Shown: positions 9,212-19,400 of the stretch, one piece after another
How the letters are laid out: each line of letters opens with the position of its first letter
Numbering within the stretch: position 1 is the first letter of the stretch
DNA from: Hippopus hippopus
Taxonomy: Eukaryota > Mollusca > Bivalvia > Cardiida > Cardiidae
NCBI GenBank assembly: GCA_946811185.2
Contig: OX328104.1
Coordinates: forward strand, 10,241,918 to 10,305,917
DNA length: 64,000 bases
Reading direction: 5' to 3'
The notes under the pieces: generated by a model
The model's input: the letters and a program-made list of their open reading frames with translations, nothing else
Databases searched by the model: none
Told to the model about the DNA's origin: nothing
Translations under genes and position numbers: made by a program

Positions 9212-12200
9212 AAGTACTTCAATCAAATAACTGCAACAATGCATTTACTGGTACTTGTGTTTTTGCTTAAGGTTCTGGGTTCACCTGAGAAGAGGTGGTG
9301 CTCCACGGTACTGTAGTGATTAAAGGTGGTAGTGGTAAGTGGTTTAGGTACCACAGCATGGGTGAAAGGTAGAAAAACTGAAAATATTGAACTTTTTGCT
9401 AGGGGCCAAGGGATTACTGCAGCTCCCGGTTGGCATGGGTCTGTGGCAAAGCCCTGGCTAGGGACTTTTTTTTTTTTTTTGGGGGGGGGGGGGGAGTGTC
9501 CCTGAAAACTTAAGGAACATTGCCTTTTCATTCATGTCAAAAGCCTTTTCCTGACACCCTCATTTCAGACAGACTTCTCTCAATTTCCATATTCAGTTAA
9601 TATACAAGTTGTACCATACAAGGGCTGGCTAAACAAGGGTTGCTACTTAAAAGCATATACTTCTTTGAATAATTCACCCTTTGAATAGCAAAATGTTTTG
9701 ACCAATTTCAAAGTGTGTGGACTGCACAAGCTGCTATGGGTCAATACTTTTAGGGTATAATATCGGCAACTCCCCCCCCCCATCTTGAAAACCCATAAAA
9801 ATCAAACATATGCAAAAAATAAATAAATTTGCCCTATCCTCTTTACGTATTCATTCCGTATGCGATGCTGTCTGGTAATCTTGAGCACTTAAGCAAACGA
9901 TTGCTTAATTATGACACTAAAAGGAATTGCTAGATCCTCACAGCTATTTATCTATTTATAGAAATATTTCATCTAGATAATTACTCAAGATAGTTATAAA
10001 TAAATGAACCGAACAATGCAAACATTCAAGAAGTAAACAATAACCGTGAGGTTTTATCTGGCATACAACTGTCCCATGATCTCGCGCACTTATAATATAT
10101 AACATCACTGTAAAGGATTTCTAAAGTATTTGTGGCCTATACAAAGAACAATTGTAGAAAATAAATAGTTAACCTCGATTCTGACTTTTAATTCAGAACT
10201 TTGACAAAATGGTGGCAAAAAGGAAATGAATTTGTCGTCTAATAAGGGTTGCATGTAAATGGAGAAAATAATGTTAAAACTGTTTCTTAATATCAAATAA
10301 AGTTGTAAAATATGTGTTTAACTGATTTGTCTCTGTGATGAGACATGAATGACACATAAACGTGTTACTGACAGCCTAGTCATGAATTGGGTCATACGAC
10401 GTGTTTATGAATAATTAGTCAGGATGATGTCATAGATAAACTTAAGGCACTCTCAGGTACAAAATTTAGCTTAAGTTAATTTCTGAAGGTTGCTCTGTTA
10501 TTCTTAATTCCTATGGTCTAAGAAACACTGCAGAAACAGGCAGAATTCATCAAATAAAATCGCAGTACAGGAATCTGCCGAACTGCGCAAGATTACTGGA
10601 CGCGCAAGATTACCGAACATGACGGTACATCAAATACAATATTGGTCAATGGAATGAACTTAAATTTCATTAATTTCTTATCTTTTCACTCATAAAACAA
10701 TGCCCAATATATGCATAGAACTATATAGTATATAATGAATGAGAGCTGCTGGTATTATGCCTCATTTTGCAGATGCATTAAGCCCTCTTTTCACTGAGCT
10801 AGCTTCAAATATATTTAAGCAGTATGAAAGACACTGCTCTTTGATTTCTGACTGACAACGACATCCAGGATGTTCAAAGACGCTTATTGACAGGCATTTT
10901 GACATAAGCAAAATATATATTCCTCTCCTTGTTTGTTGAATCCAAAGATTAATTCTTTAAGACAGAGATGACAGTTGAGCAGAAGGAGTGATCTACATGT
11001 AGATGCTGAAAAGAAACACATTTTTAATGCAGTATCTTAGCCTTAAGGCTTAACGTTACCTAATGAGATCTATTCCAGATTCAAAACGAAAATAACATTT
11101 CCGGAATTAATCTTTGTCACTGATACTCACAGATCTAAAAACGGGCAAACAGCTGTCTTGATTTTAAATCTGCTACCAGAAATTATGAAACGAATTTGGA
11201 TAATCTCATGGTAACAAGTCATAAAGAGTTACTCTTTTTTATCGATTACTCAGACTAAGCTGACATTTACCAACATCGCCATTTTCTAAATACTAACGCC
11301 ACCTAGGTGTAGAAGTAGGGGACATAACCCACTTACCAAGGGTGGTCCTAGAGGAAGTTGTTCAGGTCGTCTGATCCCTTCGGGACATCATTTAGATTAA
11401 GGAAAATTAGCATAAGTTGTCAGCAGGAAGGAAAGGCCGATGATTCAAACCGTTCGGTTTTTATTGTTTGTCGCTGCACAGTAGATCTAAAATAGATCTC
11501 GTATAGTAGCAGACATGCCTAGATCTAGATAGCCTATCAGAGTAGATCTATAAACAAGAAATATCTTTAAAAAAGATAGACAGTGTAAAAATTTGCCAAC
11601 AAGAAGACAGGGGCCCTTACCATAAATATGTCTGGATTTTTGACCAATCACAAGTTTCTATTAATTCATTTTTTAGAAATACAAAAAGTAGGTCAAAGGC
11701 TAGCATAGTCAGCTAGGCTACTCCAAAAAAAAAAGCGTGGCCCGGAATCAGATGAACATTGATAACATTGTCTTAACAACGGAAAAACTTACATTCAATT
11801 TACGTACGCTTAAAGTTGTTCCTATTAATTAGAACACGTTTATCGTCTGAACCAAATTATCGTCTGCACATGCGTTCAGTTTGGACAAGATTTTGTCGTC
11901 TAGTTTTGTTCATTCGAACTAGGGCCTACCTACTAGCTATATTGATACGCTAATATTTCGCCTCTGCAACAGAAAGTATGGCTAGAAAAGGAGCAGGATA
12001 CCAATTCCTCATTATTTTTATACTAGTCTATAGGCATCCAGATCAAGGATCGTAGATATAACAGGTATCTATATATAGGTTATACAAGTTGGCTTCTTTA
12101 CAAAAGAAGCCAGGAGAGGTCAGCATCGTTTTTTTTTTGAATAGTTTATTGGCTTTTAATTTCAATATATTTTGGTACATGTAAACAAACAAGTAAAAAA

Positions 12201-13060
12201 GCTGTCGCGTAGAAACCTCATATGCTTTATGACGCTCATTTGACCTTCTTGTCGCATTTTCAAGTCGAATGATCTTGTCCAGCGGTCTTCTTTCTCTTTT
12301 TTTTTAACGAAATTCTTCTTATTTTTTCTTCTGCTTAGATTTATTTGCTTAATGAAAAATTACAATTATTTGAGACGTCATTTGCAGCCATGGCAAATTA
12401 ATATAACAAATATTTTCTGAAATTCGTCACATAAAAATAAACCACGTCTATTTCCTGTTTCGGTTTTTTTGATTTCGCTTTATTTACAAAAACCATGACG
12501 AAACAGACTGTGTATCAGTACAATTTCGCAAGAAAAATGGATTTAGACAGCAAATTCTGTGGCAGTCTGCCTTTTAAACTCACCACTGTTGGAGAGGTCT
12601 GATGACCTCTCCAATAAGGCTTTTTTTTAGGGGGGGGGATATTACGAGAGGTGTTTATGGAGGCCGAAATCTGTCGTCAGAAAATCAGTTCCTGTTTGAT
12701 TGAGCAGGGATTGTGAAACTTGAAAAAATGTGAAATTTGAAATGAAGTGTTATATAAAAGTGCGCTAACTGACGACAGTCCTAGAGGGAAATGTCGCACA
12801 GTCAATATCGTGCACATGCCTCCTTCCCCCACATCAATCTCCGAGCAGTGTTGTCGTTCGTTACTCTCACTGTACATCTCTGCAACGGGCTAAATGACAA
12901 GAATCTTGTCAAACCGAGGAAAACATGTTTTGTTACTGTTTAACTGTTTCATGTGTAACATAATAAAGTAGACAAAGGAAATATGATTCCGGATACATTA
13001 TAGGTGCATTCAAACTGATGAATTTACCTGTATACAATGGAACTATTTTTTCAAGCTTCT
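9212..13060. other. Intergenic stretch without a recognisable gene
   Basis: No exon, RNA gene or complete mobile element was recognised. It holds homopolymer runs (T then G at 9466-9494, C at 9771-9781), a fragment of MITE-C (10740-10830, TGCATTAAGCCCTCTTTTCA) and a perfect 10-bp stem hairpin with a 3-base loop at 12090-12112 (TGGCTTCTTT-ACA-AAAGAAGCCA). A short inverted repeat, GAGAGGTCTGATGACCTCTC, lies at 12594-12613. UBAP1 non-coding 5' exons and promoter could lie here unseen. Confidence 0.5.
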
Positions 13061-13315
13061 TTACTGATCAGAATCTTGCGCCAATTGTAAAAAAAAAAAT
13101 GGCTGCGCCCATGAATGATGACAGTTTCGACACACCGATGGATCTAAGTTTGTAAGATTAAAAAACAAGTTATCGTCCTTTAAAAGACATTTAAGCTTTC
13201 CAGAAAATCCCTCTTTTTCACATTTCCTACCACTAAGTCTGATTGGCCGTATGCTGTTTGAACAGCACACAAAACAATCGATTGGTCTTTCTTTCACCGG
13301 TGTTTGTGTCGCCAT
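13061..13315 (-). CDS. Candidate orphan first exon, cysteine-rich zinc-binding type
   Basis: An open frame of 84 codons starts in the context CAAAATGGCGACAC, similar to a YY1-type start-site motif. The peptide opens MATQTPVKERPIDCFVCC, and a later VCRNCHH gives a CxxC...CxxC pattern that could bind zinc, with a basic, leucine-containing stretch between. Many invertebrate regulatory proteins begin with such an exon. I found no downstream exons on this strand, and a donor just before VCRNC (GTGTGT) is only one possibility. It may be a first exon of an unrecovered gene, a relic or a chance frame. Confidence 0.3.
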   Translation of the reverse strand: MATQTPVKERPIDCFVCCSNSIRPIRLSGRKCEKEGFSGKLKCLLKDDNLFFNLTNLDPSVCRNCHHSWAQPFFFLQLAQDSDQ

Positions 13316-13500
13316 TTTGAGTTATGGTCATGTGATGAAAATATCACGTGATGACGGACTACTTTCTGAGCCAACTACATAGGTGAATGGGAATGATCCG
13401 TAGTGCAAGATAGTGCCCCCCACATATGTGTGAGATTCATCAAAGAGCAGTGCACTGATGCCTCATGCTAGCAGCCAGGGTTCTAATAAATACTTCCTAT

Positions 13501-14062
13501 TTCCTATTATTTCATGCTTTCCGGTAGGTTATCGAGAAATAACGGTGAAATATTTTTCGATATTTCATGGTTACGACCAGTGAAAAATACCGATTTTTAT
13601 ACTCTAACTCTTCAATTGAAAGCGGAAACAGTTGTTCCCGCGCACTAGTTACCTAGGTAAAATGCGCGTGCCTCTCAACCAAATGGAAATATGATGTAAA
13701 TTACCCTACATTTCTCGCACTTGACGTAATATTGTAATGCGTTGCTACGCGGAGAGGGTACGCCACGGGGAATAACCGAAACGAACCGTAATGGATTTTG
13801 ATGTAAGTTCCCCCGAAAGAGGGTTAAAAGCATTAAATAAATAGAATATTTGTTTTTTTTTTTTGGTGAAAGATCGAAATTTATTTCATCGAGTAACATC
13901 ATCGGTAATATTTTCAAGAGTGGCGTAGCCACTCGTTAAAATATTACCAGTGATGTTCACTCGATGAAATAAATGCGCCAATCGTGAAAATATTACCGAT
14001 GATGTTCACTCGGTGAAATAAATTTCGATCTTTCACCGTAAAAAACAAATATCCTCTATATC
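13501..14062 (+). repeat. MITE-D fold-back element
   Basis: A left segment (TTTCATGCTTTCCGGTAGG, TCGGTATTTCATGG-like, CGCGCACTAGTTACCTAGG, CACGGGGAATAACCG) precedes a large hairpin. The hairpin arms are GGTGAAAGATCGAAATTTAT and its complement CGATCTTTCACCGTAAAAAA. Inner repeats of GGTAATATTTTCA around GAGTGGC...GCCACTCG indicate a partly duplicated stem. The same element occurs at 28196 (inverted), 45930 and 51590. Confidence 0.75.
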
Positions 14063-14063
14063 T

Positions 14064-14303
14064 CTACGTAAATTCATAAAATCCGTTCGAAGTCGCCGAT
14101 GTTATTGACGTCATGACGTTTGAAATCGTATTTGCTGACCATGATGATCCTGCAAATGCATGAAAGATCTGCAGGAGATTTGGAAGGCCATCCAGGTGTA
14201 TGGAAAACCGTGTCTGATGCGTGATATGAGGGCGGGCATCGCCCTGATGCAGCATACGTTCATGACCATGGCGGAAAAATTGGATAAGTACTGAACAAGA
14301 CAT
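14064..14303 (-). pseudogene. Possible Tc1-type transposase fragment
   Basis: The minus-strand peptide MLHQGDARPHITHQTRF resembles the catalytic QDNARPH neighbourhood of Tc1 transposases, with D-N changed to G-D. No upstream or downstream transposase sequence was recognised, so this is a small decayed fragment at best. Confidence 0.25.
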
Positions 14304-15134
14304 TTCGTTGCACTGTCGGTCAGCGGTCAGATTTCCTTCAACATTGACAATGTCTATGCTCTGTGATTTATATGATCTTGATCTACATTGTACGCAAAAG
14401 GTCAGTGTGTCGCTCTGAGCAGCCTAAGGGTTAATGTTTAAGTGGCCTCTCTCGCCCGGGACGTTTATCTTTTGTCGTAGTAATGCTACATATAGAAAGT
14501 TCTCTAAAACTTATAAAAGGGAATCTACGGAAAAGGGTGAGCGGCTTTATTATCCGAAAACTGTGCCCGTTGTAACTCCAGTTCTCAAATATTGAGATAT
14601 ATACTACACTCTTTGCAAATCAACCTATCAACTTCAACTTATTCTTGAAATTGTACCACCCAAACATTGGTAAAATTTAATATCAGAAATGTAGAGACAG
14701 AAATAATCAAATTTTCGATCATGAATTACCTCTCATAGCAACGGCATACCTCATTGCAACCACACTTTATCTAAACAGGAATTAATTAAATTACGCCAGA
14801 ATCATAATATAAACAAATCTCGCACAGGCGAGAACGACTTTTCAGCACAACCGTTTATTGAAAGTGTTAGAAAAAACACTTCCAACAAGATGGGGCAGAA
14901 TACGTTGAATTTGCGTACTTAGAATACATTTGTAAAATTCGGTGCTTCTTTTCCAACTTAAGATGGACGACCAAAGGCCTATTTCAAGATAAAGAAATAA
15001 TAAAGGCCTATCTGGGAAATTTTTGTATGATTCCGATTTATTTCGGTATCAAAACTGTGCTTGTTTACAGCATCACGGGTAATTTTAAATACCTTTTCGA
15101 AATGTTAAGATCAACCTCAGACTGCAGTTCGTCT

Positions 15135-15310
15135 TTAATCTTTTTCCAAACAATCCAGAGTTTTAATGGTAAACAATACTTTCTTTTTTCCCTCGCAATG
15201 TTTTCTACACTCTCGAAGAGAAATTTCAGTTTTTGAGTCACATTTAATATGTCGTCTGCAAATGCTTTCAGTTTGGACAGGTCTAGAATATTGGCATTCG
15301 GTGAAAAGTT
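15135..15310 (-). repeat. MITE-A relic lacking half of the palindrome
   Basis: It runs CCAAACAATCCAGAGTTTTA to TTTCAGTTTGGACAGGTCTA. Only the right palindrome arm remains (TTTTTTCCCTCGCAATGTTT). It is an older copy, about 0.6 kb upstream of the GPR157-like start codon. Confidence 0.65.
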
Positions 15311-15899
15311 GGTACACAATGTATGGTGTATTGTACGATATTTAGGTAAAAAGGGGTTGACTTAATAATTTTCGAGTCTTTTTTTATGTCAGTTTCATTT
15401 ATAAAGACAATCAAATGGTTTTATAGGCACAATTCTACTCTTCGGAGAAAATGTTGCAGGGGAGTAGCTGTTGACGTATGCGGAATGCTTCGGATCAAAC
15501 CCTTTCCTATTACTAGCAACATTGGTAGTTCCAGCAGACTGTGCAAGATCTGACAGAATGCACACAACGTGCAGTCTGATCGCTGATCTATATTCTCCGG
15601 TACTCGATTCTACACTAAACATTTTTTTTTTTTACCAAACTTTGCATTTTGTATGCAGCGGAATTGGATTTAATACACATGAAAAAGACTATATTTTATT
15701 TGGCAGCGAGATTTAGTAGAAATTGTATTACAAAAGGGAACGGAGTGATGGGGAGAATTTACTTAGATTGGCCTAGATCTATGTGGAATTTTATAGAGGC
15801 AAATCATGCGTCAGTCATCTGAAATCTGTATGTAATTTGAAAAGTACTCTTTATAGAAGCCTATTTACTGTCAATTGTTAAAAGGCCTATGTAAGTTAA

Positions 15900-16419
15900 A
15901 TGGAAACTGATATTTATAAAATGCAGGAGCATGTTAATTGTTCGTTTACTTTCTGCCTTGAAGAGTCGGATCATATTACTGGACATAACTTTACGAATAG
16001 TTCTCATTCTGCTGCGACGTTAACTGAGGGATCCGAATACGTTTACGTTATCATGACTGCAGTGACGTCAGGCCTGTCAATCATCGGAGGAACAATGATA
16101 TGCGTTCTCTACGTCAGCTTCCGGGACATGCGCACACCAAGCAGAAGGCTAATGTTCTTTTTAGCACTGTCTGATGCTCTATTAGCGCTTGGAAATTTAT
16201 TGGGTGTGATATGGTATCTTTACAGCGACTCAGAATTGATTCACAATAGTAACGGATACTGCAAATTTCAGAGCGCAATGACTATCTATTTCAGCTTTAC
16301 TTCATTTTTCTGGACAGTAATAATGGCGCTCAATCTGTTTCATGCCGTGGTACTGCAAAATGCGTCTTTTGCAGCCACTTACATGAAGTTGTTTCATTTG
16401 TTAACATGGATTCCTCCGG
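15900..16419 (+). CDS. GPR157: GPR157-like exon 1
   Basis: The exon runs from the ATG to a GTAAGT donor (phase 1) and encodes residues 1-173, covering the extracellular N-terminus, TM1-TM3 and the start of TM4. The start is the first in-frame ATG that gives a plausible N-terminal ectodomain. Confidence 0.9.
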
Positions 16420-19400
16420 GTAAGTCGCAATTTATCTATCAAATTGTTTGAAGCTTCACACCTACCACCTGAAATTTCAGACATGTCCAAATTGAAAGCA
16501 TTTGTTTACGGCGAGTCAAAGGTTGCTAAAATGATGAAATTTGTTACCAGCATTTTCTCTTTTTTCCCACAATGTTTTCAAAGGTCTTTTTTTCTAATGG
16601 GCGTTAAAACTCGAGACTGCACGGATTACCATCTGCTGACGAATCTGTTCGCCTTACAGCAGACGATTTTTGAAAACGTTGCAACAAAAGAGAAGCTGTT
16701 TGTAACTCTAATGATCTTTGCGGGCTGACACATTTTCTAGATTGGTTGCCGAGCCCAGGTAGCTCAGTCGGTAGCCTACAAGACTTGACTAGAGGAGGTC
16801 ACAGGTTCGATCCCCGGCTCGGCCAATTCCTTTCCCAGTGTTGGTGATAGTCATTGCGACAGGATCCATTCTTCTCTCACCACTGATCACTGTTTCGCCG
16901 CTGGTTATGTGGGAAAACGGCCAGTGGCTTTGAACGAAAATTATGCGAAGTACTGGTGAACTTTTCCCAGGAAAGCATGGATAGGTGCGCTGACCGCCGC
17001 GATATATCTGAAATAATGTTGAAAACAGCGTTAAACACCATGCAGTCAAATCAGATGCAATCAATTGGTTATCTCACCTGACACAGCAAATGTATACGGA
17101 TGTAGATATCTATATACATGTACAACGGGGAACAGTTAACAAATTTTCTCCAGTACTTTGATACGTACATTTAATTATCTAAAATATACATGTATCAGTT
17201 AATCGAAGCTTTAAAAGAAATACTTTTAATTCTGTTTGTTCGTGTCGTGTTTCACACCATTTTCAATAATATTCCAGCATTGTCTGGTTGCTCAGTCGTC
17301 AGTTTGTCGCTGGTAACTAGTTCGAATCCACGACTCGACTAATTTCTTTAGGAGGACTGATAGTCACCACTGATCATTGTTTCGACGATGTTTATGTGGG
17401 AAAGCAGCCAGTGGCTTGGAAAGAATATTGTACACAGTAATGGTAAAGGAAATTCAAGGAATCCAAGGAAAGTATTAATAGGTACACTGGTTGCCACGAT
17501 GTAGCTGAAATACTGTTGAAAACGGCGTACAATACCATGCAGCTAAACAAACAAAGCACTAGTCAAACAGAGAAACCAACGAACAATATTCCAGTCAGTC
17601 AATGGCAGCCAGTGTACCTAACGTTGTGTGCTTCGAGTTTCTCTTTACCGCAGCGCGTAGGCTATTATACGCAACACTGTCCAAATCATAATCTGCTTTC
17701 CCCTTAAACCTCATGCTTCTAAATAAGTTATATGAAACTTTCAGACCCACAGTAAAAACCCGAATAATGCTATTTCAAACGCTCCTTTTTTTGGAGAAAA
17801 AGTATATCCCTATCGGCCAGTGTAGATCAAAGATCAGACTGCACGTTCTGTGCAGTCTGATCTTGATCTACACTGTCCGCAAACGGTCAGTGAGTCGCCC
17901 TTAGCAGCTTTAGGGTTAAAACAAAATTGAAACAATGTTCGGCGGCGAACAGAATTAATTCTGTTGCACTGACTATCAATGTTCAATCCTCGAAAATAGA
18001 TTGGCAAAGCCTGGAGTCGAACTTGCAACCTGTGGATTACTGCATGTAGTTACTATACATTTCGTAATAAGTCAGTTGTTGACTATTTTCCCCCGCTGTT
18101 CTTACAGGTATAGTCGTCTCTGCTGCACTAGGTATGAATGTACTGGGTACAGACACGTCGCTAGAGCAGGCCAGCTGGTGCTGGATCGATCCACGGACAA
18201 CGCATGTGTTGGTATGGCAGTTTGCCACCGGCAAGTTTTGGGAGATTCTGGCATATGTAACAGTTGTTGTGTTATATACCAGTGTGAAGATTTTTCTACA
18301 GAAACAGGTGAACGGCGCTCTGAGAAAATGGGGGTTAACGCATCTCTGTAATGCGTTATGCCAAGCAAGTCATCACATATTAATGGATCCATTTATTAAA
18401 TCCATTTTGTCTAACAACAGGCTCAATCATCAGGTAAAATAGTCCTTAGACATTCAGAAAATTGACCAATTGCAAAAAGTTTCGATCCTGGTCAGCCTGC
18501 GTGGACTGCACAGGCTGGCATGGATGGATACTTTTAGCAGATGCATTAAACCACATTTTCACAGAGTTTGAATCAGGTTTATATATGCAAAATAAGTGTA
18601 GGGAACTAGTATAAAATTCAAGGGCACTTGGGTTTTGACAAACTTTGCCTTCTAACCTAATATACACCGGGCAAAACTTATAAACCAATACCTGATATTT
18701 TGTGGAATTGTAAGTAAACTTCAAGTACGAATCGAAAAACCAACTCATACGTTGTAAGTTCATCTAATTCAATAGGAACATGTGAAATTTCAATCAAATT
18801 GGAAAAGATTTAACAAAGTAACAAGTCGGATGAACAAGGCACCCCTCAAACTGGAAAGTCACAGATAACGTGAGACTAGTGAGTCTGTTTTGTAAATAGC
18901 GTACATGGCCCCTATTTGCTGCAATGACCACCCGGCACCTAGCCCTCATTGAAATTATGTAATTTCTGATACCATTTTGAGCCAGATTAGCACACACAGC
19001 ATTTACATCACGAGTACTCTCGGCGAGATTTTGCTGTTGCCGAAGATCTCTTACCTGTCTTTTAAGCACGTCCAAAACATGTTCCGTTGGGTTCAGGTCC
19101 GGGCTTTTGGCAGGCAAAGGCATGACATAGAAATAATTAGTTGCCAACATATTCTGGGTAGCTCTGACGCAATGGCAGGTGCCAAAACCATGCCGTTATT
19201 GGTACGAATATAGGGTACATCGACAGGCTGTATAATTTCGCGTTGATACTTTTTGGCGTTTAGTTTACCCTGAATTTGCACAATTGGTGTCTTTGGACGC
19301 ATAGAAATTCCTGTCCGATCATGATGGATACACCCCGAAAACGATTCTGGCAATTTCTCTCCCTACATAGCGCCAGAGCTACCCTGAATATGCTAGCAGC

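Noticed and set aside
12090..12112. Histone-type 3' stem-loop
   Set aside because: The stem is 10 bp with a 3-base loop, not the 6-bp stem and 4-base loop of histone mRNAs, and no histone gene is nearby.
15065..15319. Minus-strand frame of 84 codons upstream of GPR157
   Set aside because: It is MITE-A sequence read through. Similar FENLVGKGENAGNQHFLLFP-like peptides recur wherever MITE-A is translated.
18134..18442. 102-codon frame with its own ATG as a separate gene
   Set aside because: Its first part is GPR157 exon 2 (from LGTDTSLEQ) and its last part is intron and MITE-C beyond the donor.
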